From assembly GCA_910574455.1 (NCBI GenBank), contig CAJSYZ010000004.1, positions 1,798,001-1,862,000 on the forward strand: a DNA stretch of 64,000 bases. The letters run 5' to 3'. The notes under the pieces were generated by a model. It had not been told where the DNA came from. It searched no databases and saw only the letters and a program-made list of their open reading frames with translations. The DNA comes from Trichaptum fuscoviolaceum (taxonomy: Eukaryota; Basidiomycota; Agaricomycetes; Hymenochaetales; Trichaptaceae). The translations under genes were made by a program, and so were the position numbers. Positions 1 through 12,408 of this stretch are shown one piece after another (the first letter of the stretch is position 1; every line of letters starts with the position of its first letter).

Positions 1-960
1 GCCCAGATCTGTTACGACATAATTTAGTACAAAGTGCAGGAGAGCAGCGCATGGAAGATGTCGTATGTGAAGGAGACAGCGCCAAGGTTGAAGAAAATGA
101 CAAGCCTCAAGGTAGTGCAAGAGGATGAGATGAGAGAGTTTGTGCGCATGGTGGGGGAGTTGAGGAAGGGGCTCAGTCTGGGAAAAGGCGAGCGGCGATG
201 TCCACGTCAGGCTCTTGCTGACTCGGAGTCGGGAAAACAATACTACCAAGTTGCGTGTCTGTCTTTGAATCAAGGTTGGTCGCAAAGCCCATTTGTTCCA
301 GCTCCTCCGTCGTCTGCCAGAAGGCAATAGCATAAGTCAAGCCGTCCAGTTCCCTCTGACCTAGAACGTCCCGAGAATAACAACCGGTCATTCCATTAAA
401 ATTATTATACCTAATAGTTGTCGAGCAGAGCAGTTGTAGTAGTAGCCGGACCGACCTTCGCCCCTCAGGCTTAGTTTACTAGTACTAGTAGTTTCCGACT
501 TCAAGCTGACCTCCGAGTCGGAAGAACTTCCGAGTCAGAGCCTGAGACCGAGTCGTGGGACTTCAACTTGAAGTTCAGCTCAAAAGTTCAAGTTGCCGAA
601 CAGTGACCCGTAACGATGTTCGGTCTTCAGGTTGGTAGACCCGGATTCGAGCCAGTCGTGAATTTATCGGGCAGTAATTAGAGCATCACTGGTGCCAGTG
701 AGTCCAAGTCCGACTCGGAATAGTTAGTAAACAATTCATATCGTTTTTTATTTACATACAGTCATACAACAACTTGAATACCGATGCACAGAAAACACAA
801 GTATAAGGTCGACGAACACAGAACAGGAGACAAACATACAAAGACACAACTTGAATACTAGTGGTATGCACTGGTATGAGGTAATACTACGAAAAGAAAA
901 CAGTTAGAAATAGTTTGAGTACCGAGTCCTCCCAGTACTACTACTACATCCGAGGCAAGC
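1..960. other. Gene-free left edge with palindromic words
   Basis: I see no convincing gene here; the open frames are short and lack family features. From about 470 to 720 the sequence is packed with short words that recur through the window: ACTAGTACTAGTAGT, CCGAGTCGG, CAACTTGAAGTTC and similar odd or even palindromes. The tail (about 720-960) is plain AT-richer DNA and may include the 3' untranslated part of the minus-strand gene that ends at 961. Confidence 0.5.
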
Positions 961-3900
961 TCAGTGGAAATCCCAAGTATAAATGTCTACCTTTTCCATA
1001 GAATTTACATAACTCTCCCAGATGCTATCCATGAGCTGTGATACTGATGTTGCTATTCGTCGAAGCAAGTGATGGTGCTTAGGTAGTAGAGCCGCTGACT
1101 CGGAGTCGCTTCCGTTTCCATCGCTTCCACTCGCATCTGCACTCGCATCTGCACTCGCATCTGCACTCGCATCTGCAATTGCACTCGTAAGATCAGACAG
1201 AAACTTGACATTGACATTGCCCGGTTCTCGCTCCTTGCCCTTAACTGACTTTGACAATTCAACTTGCCGATCTACAACTTTGTCCGGTTCTTGATCCTTG
1301 AGCGTAAATGGCACACCCCAGACTACGTGCAGAAGGGTAAGAAGAGCATTAATGTCAAGGGTTTCTTGAGGTCCTTTCTTGACCATGGAGTAGGGCCCCT
1401 CTTCGGAGAGCATATAATCTTTAATCCAAGACGGGGTTTCCTGGACATCTTCCAACTCTCGGCCATAAAGTTTGGCAGGTGCCTGTATCAGAGCCAGAGC
1501 CACAAGATGCCTCATTCGGTCCGTACCCATGGGATAATTTAAGTTCGCCTCTGCACGTAAAACAAGAGCTAAAACCGTTTGCGCAGCGAAGGGACGAACT
1601 CGTCCATGTTGGTATCGGTTCAGTAAATTGCGGAATGGTTCACCGTCTTTGACGACTTCGCCGGGTATGTCGCAAAGAATAATCTGTATTGCGCGAAGGA
1701 GACACGATGCTCGCTCACGATGAATGTTGCGCCGATGTCTGAGGTGGACCAGAAGTTTCGCAATCTTCGACGTTCTCTTGAAGCCGGGTCGAGAATGCAA
1801 GCCTAACGGAAGATCACATATTTGCAGCTCTTTCAGATACTCCACGTTGACAACACGACCAGCGATAGTCACCTCTTTCGTTTCGGACAGACTTTCGAAC
1901 TTTTCAACGCAAAAGGTCACCAAGTCGCCAATGAAGTTGTGTAGCTTGAGTGCGATGGGGAGGGACTTGAAGTCCTGCTTCTTCAAGACTTCTGCGGCTT
2001 CCTTATGCGCATCCTCGGCCTCCTCAGGCTCGGCCTCCTTCAAGTTGTCCCTTGCCTTCTTGGCCTGCCTTTCTTGGTTGATATACATACGTGTTGGCAA
2101 TTCCTCCGAACCTATATAGTCCAGCGAGGCCATCGCATTGAAGCCGTAATCCTCGTCTTCAAGTGATAGAGTGAAGGCAGAGTCTGATTTCCCCGAAAAC
2201 CCATCTACTTCGGTGCTAACTCGAACATGCTTTAAGAATTTATTCCTTTCTTCTGAATTGTCATCTTTCGTCGTTGGCATTACGCCACAAGATAGAATCT
2301 CCTTATATTTTTCGTTCTTAGGGTTATCGAAGATATCGCATAAAGATTGCTGATCCTCAGTATTAAGGATGTTTTGTATCTTCTCCTCCATTTTGATGAC
2401 CTGCTCTTTTAAGAGCAGGAAGAGGGCGAAGTTAAATTCGAGTGCGCCGTGAAAGCGCGGAAGGAAGGATTTGAACATAGTGTTGATGCCCATCACGTCC
2501 AAGAGATCATAGTTTGCAAGTTGCCCAAGCTCTGGCACTTCCTCTGCGTTTTCGTCGTACTCGGTACGGAGATTTCCTTTCAGCGTCTCCAAGTCTTCAC
2601 TCTTTGCAACCAAATTCTGGTAATGGAATCGCGGACTCGGAAGCTTCGTGTCCGAGTCGGGGGGGTTGTCAGACTGAGCATATTGTGTAAGCTCACTAGT
2701 AGGACCTTTATTCGACATGGTCGGGTCCTCGTTACGTTTAACGCCACTAGGCTGAGTGTTGGGCTCAGTAGCCTCAGCTTCGCGAAGTTCTGTGTTCGGG
2801 GGTTTATTCTTCGGGTTCTTCCCCTTCTTCTTCTTCGCGCTGACTTGTTCGTGTTGGGTGAGCCGGCCTCAGGCTGAGTCGTGACGGTGCCGGCCTCAGG
2901 CTGAGTCGTGACGGTGCCGGCCTCAGGCTGAGTGGCGGGCTTAGTCTCAGTCGGTGGGTAGATGAAGGACTTGTGCAAGGTCGAAACCTTTCTGTACAAT
3001 GCGGATGGTTTCACACCCGTATCGGCGACAGGTTTTTTACTGGCCGGCTCAATCTTGAACGAATCTAGTTCCGGATATGCGTACCGGAACGCCTTGAACA
3101 AGTCATCTCTGGCATTCTCGCACAGAGAGCGGATGGCGGTGGCGGCGGCCGCATGCTCCAACTGCCAGTGCCATGTGAATCATGTAAACGAATGAAGACG
3201 CAGAGCAGTAACTTGAACATCAAACTTACTTCAGCAAACGCTGATACTACCAAACCATACATGTGCTGCACTTGGATGGTAGAGCGATGATTCTCGCCGT
3301 CGGCCATCTCCGTTTTCAAGTCAATGATTTGGAGAGTCCTCTTGAGCGATTTGAGCTTCACGTAGAGAGTACTGTTCGGCTGCTCTTCCTGAAGCTCATT
3401 CGCGATTTCATTGAGACTTTTGATCACGGAGGTGAGGTCGTTTGGAAGGTCTGCCGTCAAGCCCTTTTTTAGCTCTTTGATGGCGATGCGCGACTTGGAA
3501 ACGCTGTACTTCAGGCATTCGTCGAGTTCTCGTATCAGGTTTTCAACATCTCTCTGCAGCGATTGCCACTTTAACCTTCCCGCCTCTGCCTCATCCCCGC
3601 GCTTCGACTCCAAGGACCAAAAATGCTCTTGAGGAGCGTCGACAGCCATTTCAGCCCTGATCTTTTGGCCCAGATCATAAACGGTATTAGTTTTCCCCGG
3701 GCCCACGCGCGCCTCCCAAGTAGCGTCCCCTACGTCTTCCTCCAGATGGCGTAACGCGATTCCCGCAAGCGGTTCTGCTTCAACACGCAGTTCCGACATT
3801 TGGCGCAAAATTTCTTGTGCAAGCGGAACACTTCGACTACGGTAGTTTTCCCATGATGACTTTGCTTTCGTCACGAGTTCATCTGCTACTTCAGAGGAAT

Positions 3901-4123
3901 AAGACTGTGAAGTGTTGGTGGAGTCCAACAATGCTTTGCCTCCAGAATCCGTTGGTGACTCTAATACTATATCATCTGCTCGCACAACTTTGGTGTGTTC
4001 CTTTGGAAGGCGAAGCGACACCCTTTCAGGAGTACTGTCTTGCAGTAATATCCGCCCTATTTGACCATAATGATCATGAGTATTTTGCTGGTTGTAACAA
4101 TCAAGCAGTATACTACATACCAT
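961..4123 (-). CDS. Unrecognised multi-exon protein with internal repeats
   Basis: I do not recognise the family. Exon 1 runs 4123 to 3230 (298 codons, ATG start) and is followed by a 68-nt GTAAGT...CAG intron (3229-3162). The next exon opens at 3161 in phase. It carries a nine-residue tandem repeat (TQPEAGTVT) and a basic stretch, and then the good coding frame changes to the one open from about 2870 down to the stop at 961. No consensus intron explains the change, so either a one-base error or lesion lies at about 2840-2870, beside the 27-nt repeats, or the gene is broken. The C-terminal 585-codon frame is mostly helical and charged, with an ASAD repeat near its end. No signal peptide or membrane segment is visible. 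Function unknown. Confidence 0.6.
1129..1176 (-). repeat. 12-nt tandem repeat (4 copies) coding ASAD units
   Basis: Four perfect head-to-tail copies of ACTCGCATCTGC on the plus strand. On the coding (minus) strand they give alternating Ala-Asp/Ala-Ser residues near the C-terminus of the unrecognised protein. The length is a multiple of three, so copy-number change would keep the frame. Confidence 0.9.
2862..2933 (-). repeat. 27-nt coding tandem repeat (2.7 copies)
   Basis: Units start at 2862, 2889 and 2916; the last is partial. Each encodes nine residues (TQPEAGTVT) in the unrecognised minus-strand gene. The loss of reading frame in that gene lies right beside this array, which suggests slippage or a collapse of the repeat in assembly. 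Confidence 0.85.
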
Positions 4124-5640
4124 ACGGACTGGTTATTTCGGACTCCGTTGCAATCTCTATGGCAGGTGACAGTCCATTGAGTAGTACTGATTGATGCTTG
4201 AGCCCTATTTAATAACATTCAAGATGCCAGTGATGACCATGCCTGTGAGTGATGAATTACTATTAAACCGTATAGTACTACACACCGAAGGCCTGCAATG
4301 CTTCTTTGATTGTGCTAGCCTTAGCCTGAGGCTGAGTCTTGTCATCATGCAAGTCTACCGCAGGACTAGTTGTCATTGTTTATTGTGCAGTTAGACTCGG
4401 AGTCTGCCAGCCTGCCAGTGAGTGAGCCTGAGTGACACGGCGATGGGCACAGGGTCAGGGTCGCAGCCTTGGCGTAGTAGTATGTACTACTATGTAGTAC
4501 TTGTTACAATTTGAACTCAGCTTATCACTGATCATGATGCTGTCTCAGATAGTATTAGTAAGTCGGAGCCTCAAGTTCCGAGTGGCGCTAGGACCCCGAG
4601 GAGTCCGAATAGTACTACTACTACTAGTAGTATCATACTCAGGCTAGGCCTGCCGGAAACTCTTGAATGGATGGGTTTTATCCGGACAAAACACTTCAAC
4701 TTGAACTGTGGATTCTCTTACTACTAGTAGTACTAGAATTCGGAAAAGAGCGGGACTGGGAACTTTTAGTGCAATTTTAGTCGGACTGCCGGGCAGGCCT
4801 TTGGCAGTCCTTTCATCCGGACTCCGTACCCGGGCCATGCCTTCAAGTTGGTTGCATCATGATCCGGGGATGGTTACTATCCAAATCCGATAAAAGCTTT
4901 GGCAGGCCTTTAAGTTGTGCCGGGCCACTGCCGGGGTCTGCCGCCTCCGAGTCAACTTCAAGTTGAACTTGAAGTTGCCACTGGCAGTGGTACAAGCCTT
5001 AGGTCGGAAAAAAGAATCGAAGTTCAGGATCGGCGCCCGGTCTTTCAGAGAAGAATTCAGCAACAACTTGAATACTACTACTAGTATAGGGCATTGTTAG
5101 CCAAACTTGCAACTTGAACAGGCCTCCGCACTTTTTGGGGTGATTTAGCTGGAAATTTACTTCACATTTTTCAAATTTTGATTCCTTCAAATACTATCTG
5201 GAATGCCAGTGTACTACTACTACTACTAGTAGTAAGCCTAGAGCCTGAGCTCAAACTTTTCAAAGAACAATTATCCGGACAACTTGAACTTGAAGGCCCG
5301 GCATGATCATCTGCGCCGGTGTCACGGCCCGAGCAGTAGCCTGAGTATATAGTACTCAGGCTAAGGCTGGCACTGGCAGTACTAGTACTAGGGCTTCAAC
5401 TTGAACTTGTTCAAGTTCAAGTTGCTGGGGTCCTGTGCCACTGTGGCACTGCTGCCACCAGTGCTGGCGACCACTGGGCAGCCTGCGGGTATGGTTTCAA
5501 CTCAAGTTACTACATAGTAGTACCGACGGGGCCACAGCGGCGTGTGCTAGTGATCCCCCTGTTGCCGTATAAGTACTCACTGAGCTGAAAGCTCGAGCCC
5601 ACTTTCACTATTCAAGTTGCTCTTTGACAAGACTCTGAAA
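4124..5640. promoter_or_regulatory. Divergent intergenic region rich in odd palindromes
   Basis: This 1.5-kb space separates two genes transcribed away from each other, so it should hold both promoters. No long open frame looks real. It is crowded with a small vocabulary of words: CAACTTGAAGTTG-like blocks (for example about 4950-4975 and 5395-5425), CACTGGCAGTGG (about 4979-4990), ACTACTAGTAGT runs (about 4610-4735 and 5210-5235) and GACTCGGAGTC-like blocks. I cannot tell promoter elements from repeat-driven structure. The promoter role is inferred from position only. Confidence 0.4.
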
Positions 5641-7570
5641 ATGTCATACCTCTACTTCAGCGATCCGGATGACCATGATACAGACTCGGACACTGGCAGT
5701 ACTACTAGTGACGACTCGTATTCAAGTTACGAGGCGGATCCTCTTAGTGGTAGGAAACTCAAATCATCTAACATCGAGCGCAAGACTCAATTGAAGACAG
5801 ATGGTCGTCTACTTTCTCTAGACTTTCACGGCTCTACAGGCTTCGTCGAAGGCGATCTCCTCAAACGACTTGACGTGTTCGCTAAGAACTCGAACGTCGG
5901 AATCCAGGCCATTGACACACTCTCCACGAAGATAGTTAACGAGATACGGCATAATTCTTATCGCCGTTATGCGACCCAGAATGACAAACTTCTTCTCTCC
6001 ACGGTGGCCATCTTTAAGATAGTGGTCCAACAGACAAGACAAGCCCTTCATGATTACCAAGAGGAGCTAGACAAAGTCAAGAAAAGGCAGTTGTTGATAA
6101 ACTTCCGGGCAGTACGGAACTTGACTAATCTCCTCAAGTACATGGGCGACTTGAATGATGTGCACCTTACAAACGTAAGTCATAAATTCATTACAACTCG
6201 GACTTGCCACTGGCAGTGTACCAGTCGTGATAATATTTGTACTGACTTTCTTCTCCGGTGATTGCCAGTGGACGTCCGCTGAATTTGCTATTCGGAACAC
6301 TGTAGGCAATATAAGGTTAATGGTGGTGTTGGCGCTTGCGGAGCTCCTTCCAAGTTCTGAGTTCATATCGCGAGAACGCCGAGAGTACTATACTAGGTTC
6401 ATCAATGGTACCGGATGGTCGAAATTTCTGGATCGCGTAACGGTCTTTTATCACTCACACTACGTGTTCTATCCAGTTGGCTTAAAAGGGGATGGGAGGT
6501 GGATACACCAGAATTCCATATTCTCCTGCTTTCAGAACAAGTTCTTCGAATCCTCTTACCTTAATGATGCTAGTACGCGTCACGGTCGAGGCATGATTCG
6601 ACTTCCGACGGCGATCCAAAACTCTACTACCAATGACAACTACTCTCACCCGCACGCCATGGAATTTTCGCTGCCAGTGTTCACATCAGGCCTTGACTCG
6701 TCCACGTCGACAGTGCAGCGCACGGCTTCCGGGCGTGACCCTAATGACTCGCCAGTGGTAATAGGGGGTCCTGTGCAAGCGTTGAGGTTCTTCGTCCCTC
6801 TGCTTATATGGTCGTACAACGCGTGCAAGGAATGTTTGGTTTTGTTAGATGCCCTCATTGCACAAGTTCATCAGGAAGTCTCCATCCCAGACTCATTGGC
6901 AGGTTCGGCATCGGCAGATCGAACACCGAAAATGAAGGTAGAAGTTGATTACTCCGCTGTATTTCTACACGGTTCAGCGGTGGATGTACGCCACCGATTG
7001 GCACGCTCAGGCGACCTCGTCAAGCTTGTTTCCGTCATCGACGCTGTGGAGAAGGAGGATGCTGTTCAGGATACCACAAAGCCATCCATCAAATTGTACA
7101 CTGTTGGTGAAGTGGGCAAGATGGAGGATGCTGTACACCGGCAGAAGTTCGAGGATGAACTACGCAAAGAACGCCAGACCTTCCTGAACAAATTCAATTT
7201 GATCAAGAAATGTCTATTAATTCTTACGGACGACCTCTTTATGCACGTAATCCTCCATCTCAACGTTCGACCGACAGTACAAGAACGGGCGGGAGTAGTC
7301 GCCAGCAACCCTCTTGTCAAGGTCCTCAAGGGTGATTTACGTGGCTTAGTCCAGAAACTTCACCAATCCGATGACGATTATGACTTCAACCGCGAGAACC
7401 TTTTTTCGACAGAGCGCGAGATGGATTCTTTCGTCTCCACAGCAGTTGGTAGTAAATCAATTTTTTGTGAAGACTACAAAATCTTACTAGCGCTTCTCGA
7501 AAACCTTAATCCTCTTGGAGACGACTCTTCGAACATCAGCTCGGGACCCATTCGCGATGGTAGTAACTAG
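5641..7570 (+). CDS. Unrecognised two-exon protein, 611 residues
   Basis: I do not recognise the family. Exon 1 is 5641-6174 (178 codons) and exon 2 is 6269-7570 (433 codons plus TAG), joined in phase 0 across a 94-nt GTAAGT...CCAG intron. I chose the ATG at 5641, which opens with MSYLYFSDPDD; the frame is open a few codons further upstream but without an ATG. The first 40 residues are acidic and Ser/Thr/Asp-rich, partly because the words CACTGGCAGT and ACTACTAGT are translated there. The rest looks globular and largely helical (for example LVQKLHQSDDD near the C-terminus), without signal peptide or membrane segments. The intron holds a perfect CACTGGCAGTG at 6208-6218. It is transcribed away from the gene ending at 961. 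Confidence 0.7.
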
Positions 7571-8150
7571 GGTGCTCAGGCAGGTCCGGCTTCTACGATA
7601 TTGACCCTCACTCATGTGGGATAACTTTGTGCTTGTACTGTGTCGCAAATGTCTACTATACTAGTACGCAATAAGGACTCGGAGGCTTTTTTTTCATTCT
7701 ACATTCCGTTCAAGTTATTACTATTCGAATATTTCATTTATGTTTATGAGAAGGTTATTCAATTTGTCAACTTGAAGGGTTGTACTGATATTTTTCATCA
7801 GTTTACTCCCTTTTCAAGCTCCTCTGTGCTGTACTACTAATCTGCGAGCGCAGCGCAGATTAGTAGTACTAGTATTGGTATAGTTTGAAAACGTTGGTAT
7901 TGTGATGTGAATGTTTTCTTGATTACTACTTGTATTAAATAAAATAGAAAGTTTATTTAGCTTGAAGGTCTAAGTTCAAGTTGTGCCAGCCTGCCAGTGA
8001 GTGTACTCCGACTCCGACTCCAAGTCGGAGTCTACTTATTACTAGTAAGTACTACTAGTACTAGTAGTAAAATGGACATCGTAGTACAGAGAATTCCAAC
8101 CATCGTGCCTACTGTACTTTGTGTGCTAAATGAAGAGTTTGTTTTTATCA
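7571..8150. other. Intergenic spacer between convergent genes
   Basis: No gene is seen. The spacer separates the 3' ends of two convergent genes. It contains a perfect hairpin (7831-7869) and, at about 7990-8070, a dense block of the recurring words (GCCAGTGAGTG, ACTCCGACTCC, AAGTCGGAGTC, ACTACTAGTACTAGTAGT). Confidence 0.5.
7831..7869. repeat. Perfect 16-bp inverted repeat, 7-nt loop
   Basis: The left arm GTACTACTAATCTGCG (7831-7846) is mirrored exactly by 7854-7869, with the loop AGCGCAG between them. It lies 260 bp after the stop of the 611-residue protein gene. It could form an RNA hairpin in the 3' untranslated region or a cruciform. It could equally be a nested palindrome of the word family seen across the window. 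Confidence 0.85.
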
Positions 8151-11100
8151 TTATCTACTTTCGTACAATGTTTCGTGCATGTGCATGTCTACAAATCGGT
8201 TAACATAGAATCTATCATAAAAGTCCAAGGACTCCTCGGGTGTCAATGACTTTGGAGGACATTCATCACCCTTTGGCACCCCAAGGAGGTGAGCCAAACG
8301 AAAGATATCCCCTATACCTATCACAAATAGCTTCGGAGCCTTGCAGTCACGGTGGTAGTAGTGACGTCTGCCACTGGCTTTCACACCAGGACAGGTGGCA
8401 CAGGTGTCTAACTCATATTCCGGCTCGACAATCCACATACTTGTTTTTTGGTCAGGCGAGTCTCCAACACGCTTGAAAAATTGGACGAGAGCGCATTCCT
8501 GACGTTTCAATTTACTAACGGCAAAGGAGAAAAGAAGCATAACTCGGGCAACTCGCATTCCTGCAAACCCCTTTTTGCGAGTATTAACTCGAACAAGGAC
8601 TGCATCACGTCTTGCCTTTCCGCGCCAAGAGGGATTGGACCTGATCACCTCCCTCATTGCTTGTTCTATAGGGATCGATTCGCCACGGAAGGCAAAGAAA
8701 GCGGTGGCTGAATGGAAAATTGAAAAGTCATTGCTTATGTCCAATTCAACTGCTGGTTCGGCTCTGCCAGAGGAGCCCCTTAAGTTGGAGTTGTGCTTCT
8801 CGTACTTGTTGAATAAGTAGTCTTTAATGAGCTGTGGGAGTTTTCGGAGCTCTGGATGGCCTTTTATCGCCGCAAGAGCGTTAAGTTGCTTAGGGTACAC
8901 CGTACTGGACTCTGCAAGGATGATATCAAAGAAGTCAGATGTGCAGCACCAAAAGCATGGGTTACTAAGTACTAATACTTACGTGACTTCAAAGCCATTA
9001 ACATCAAGCTCAAAGGGTCATTTCTGCCACCCAAGCGCATCTGGCGTTCAGCATGTAGTATGTCATGAACCGCAAGATGCTGAGGCCCATGCACTAAGCT
9101 TTCGGGATCTTCCAGGTCTGCAATTTCGTTGAGTTCATTATTGCCCACAATGTCATCGAAGAAGTCCTCTGTATCATCAGCTGCGCCAGCTACGGGTGTA
9201 TCATGATCATGGTGCATCTGCTCCTTCCGAATTTGGGTCCTCTCAGCCTGAGCGTCATCTGTCTCCGACTCTGACATATTCCTGCGCAGAACATCTTGCA
9301 AAGCTCTCCATGAAGCCTCAGCCAGAGGACTTTCCAGCATTCCACGCCTCTTGAAGTCTGCCCTCGATGCAATAAGTTTACTGAGACGTTGGTTTGCTGT
9401 GATCATCTGACCCAAAGGATCATTTCTGTTTGAGCGTCGCCATGTTTCCTTCACCGCGTAAATGTGTTTATTCTCTGTGATCGATGAACACAGACCACTC
9501 GGTGCAGCGAACAGAGGGATCATTGTAGGATAGTGGATCATGGCATGCTGTCGTGGAAGTGAGAAGTTATCCCGGATGCCTTTAGCTATGAATATTTGCC
9601 GATAACGGTGAAAGTGATCCAAAGAGGCTTTGATTTGATCAAGAGTTGAGACTGTAATCGTGTACCGACGCACAAGGTAACAGAAGTCAAGAAATGCACT
9701 CAATGCGCGAATCATATCATCGTGCGCAATGCCCACAATAGCCGGAAGATACACCTAAGCAAGTTGCATCAAATATCAGCAAACCACCGCCTCGAACAAG
9801 ACAGAAAGGTCATATACTTTCATAAGTGCCTTAGAATCATTGCCTGTCCATTGCTTGAAGCCTCGGCCTTCGGGAAATCTGCGAAGTCCAGGAAAAGGAG
9901 CAGCAACTCTGATTCTACGCGGAGATTAGCAGCAGTATTCACATTAAACAACTTGTGAAAAAACAGCACCTTTTATCCACAACGTCCAGCTCTGTCGTGG
10001 TCAAGCTCTGGCAAATCCACTCAACAAGGTGATCCTTAAATACGCCTTTGATCATTTGGTGCAGTAGGTCCGGAGAAATGAGATCGCATATATCTGCACG
10101 TGGAAAGTCATTGGTGAAGGGCTATGGAGCATAGTCGTGGTCAGCTCACATTGTATGGAGAGTTTAGAACACTTACCACAATATCTTGGTGGAACCCATA
10201 CTCTTTTCGAACCGTTGCTCTACTTATGCTGTTGTCATCCACCTGTTCTATCAATCGTTCGTGTAGCTCTTTTGTTCGAGGATTTGTAACAAATTCCGGA
10301 TTATCTAGATTCTTGTGAGGTGATGTACATCTATATGGCCACAGTAAGTCATTTTCTCTAACTCGAGTTGGATGTGATTTTTGGAAAGGACAATACTTAC
10401 TTGCAGCACCATCCAGTGCATATTGCGCATAGACTCACCTGTTCCGGATAATCGGCTATATACGAGCCGAGTCCGAGAACTGACCTACGCAAGTGACCAT
10501 CAGGGCACCGGAGAATGGTTTGTTCATTGTTTATGGACATTGCTGTCTTCAGTGGACTCAAGATTCTTGATATAGATGAATGAAAGATTTGATGTCTAAA
10601 GCGACGGAAGTCATCTGACTTTTCATACTGCCGTTCAGCTGCAAAGCATCAGAACTTGAACACAAATGAATAGCTCAGTTTTTGACACACACTCTTTGGT
10701 ATTGCTAGAAATGCTACGAGCTGGACTGTATTCAGCTTTTGGGACCGCCGGGCCTTGTTAGATACATTTCCTATTGAAAGATATAACGGATAATATTCGT
10801 TGTTGCCAGTTCCAACGGAGACTGTTGTCTTGTCGCTCCCTAAGATGACCGGAACGAACATAGACCCATGGACCGCTTTATCTTCGGCGAAGATTTTGTT
10901 CTAAGTCAAGGATTATCAATACACTTCTTCCAACTTTGAATGCTGCATGATTCATGACTTACAGCCTGTTCCCAAGCAAAGTTTCCGGACATGTAGTTTC
11001 TGAAGACTCGTTCTTTGTTGTCATCAGAGTCCTCCTTCGGCTGATACTCACAAAACGGGACATAGTCGAATTCGCCTTCCAAAGCTGGATTATCCACCAA

Positions 11101-12130
11101 ATTCCGGATCACTTCCAAAGGATCCCGATACCAAACATCATATTCTTTCCTCTTCCATGACTCGGTGTTCTCATTTGTCACCTTTTGGCCATTGTCGTCT
11201 GTGTAGAAGTTACTAAAGGATTTCCAAGACACATCACCGACTTTCGTAGCATCAATGACGTTATACATTTTTTGCGCGTCTCCATTGAGTAGCGTACTAG
11301 TTGAACCCAGATCTAAGTCATCGTCAGGCTCTGTCGCATCCAATTTGGAACATCCGCAAGATTTTACATTCTCCGCCGCCTGAATCAGCTGATAAGCCTT
11401 CATGATTCCCAGAAGCTTTGTTATGTTCCCAGCAGACATTTGCTCTTCTCGATAGAGAAAATCTGCGAGCTCAAAATCTGCTCGACACGAATAGGGAAAC
11501 CAGTCATTTGACGCAGATTCGTTTCGCGGAGCGGGTGAGTCTTCATATTCTAAGAAGTTCCCTTCTGTATCGCATGGAGTGGCTGCACAATGTTTGGTGT
11601 CAAAATGCTACAGTAAACCGGGAACAATTAATTTGGCGCGCACCATTCAAGTATCTGTGATACACCTTCAAGTTATCCTCACTCTCCTTATAATCTCCAA
11701 TGTCGGAATCCAAGTCTTCAGAACGGCCACTGTCACTTCCGGTGACAGAATGGGACAGAGAATGAGGTCTGTCCAAATCTTGAAGCAGCTCGTCTCGGCC
11801 TATACTGAGCATCGAGATATCCTGTGTAAGCATGGAAATATCGTAATCGTAGGAGTCAGAGCCGCTCTCAGAATGACCCTCTGTTGGAAGTTCGGACGAC
11901 CTCAGGAGAGCTCCAAGTTGAGGACTTGGAGCTCGTATGGGTCGAATAGGTGACGATTCATATTCGTGACCACAGGCAGAAGAACTTGCCAAGAATGACG
12001 TCGGATGAGCTGAATATTCATGTCTTGCTCTTCCAGATTGACTCTTGAACGTCCTACTACAGCCGGGCAAGGTGCATCGAATAGTTGGTGGAAAATGAAA
12101 GGGATCGTGCTTTTTCCGTGTCGCTGGCAT
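8151..12130 (-). CDS. Plavaka-type (CACTA-related) transposase, intact, 1162 aa
   Basis: Nine exons join in phase: 12130-11644, 11582-10963, 10900-10693, 10638-10401, 10330-10177, 10121-9970, 9914-9818, 9754-8983 and 8911-8151 (TAA). All eight introns are 54-70 nt with GT...AG ends. The start MPATRKK precedes a C2H2 zinc finger (CTLPGCSRTFKSQSGRARH). Downstream come blocks I know from Plavaka transposases of Agaricomycetes: YLNATPCDTEGNFL, FVPVILGSDKTTVSV, YPLYLSIGNV, PFTNDFPRADICDL, SPDLLHQMIKGVFKDHL, GFKQWTGNDSKALMKVY and LCSSITENKHIYAVKETW. Asp in GSDKTT, Asp in FPRAD or SPDLLH and Glu in ITENKH are candidate catalytic residues by inference. With no stop or frameshift the gene looks recently active. 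Its role is cut-and-paste transposition in the nucleus. I did not find the element's terminal repeats. Confidence 0.8.
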
Positions 12131-12408
12131 CAACTTGAATGTAACCTCAGTAGTAGTACACGTTGACAATTGGGACTCACAGCTGAGCCTCACTGGCACT
12201 GGCAGGCTGCTAGCACTGGCAGTGACTCGGACTCGGAGTGCCACTGGCAGTGAACTTGAACCTGAGTTAAAATTAGTCATAGAGTAGTCACGGTAGTAGT
12301 GGGCGTAAATTTTCAACTTGTCTAAGATAGACGCCCCCGCCTCCCTGATCTTGAACTTGCACCTTCGACACATCTTATCATCATACAAGTCTCAAAACAC
12401 TGCACAAA
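12131..12408. promoter_or_regulatory. Bidirectional promoter region with palindrome cluster
   Basis: This 278-bp gap lies between the start of the transposase gene (minus) and the first ATG of the coiled-coil gene (plus). Positions about 12185-12265 hold two exact CACTGGCAGTG words, partial copies, GACTCGGACTCGGAGTG and AACTTGAACCTGAG in tight succession. The promoter role is inferred from the head-to-head arrangement. Confidence 0.4.

Noticed and set aside
5600..5640. Start upstream of the ATG at 5641 for the 611-residue protein
   Set aside because: The frame is open but offers only a TTG; the ATG at 5641 is the first proper start.
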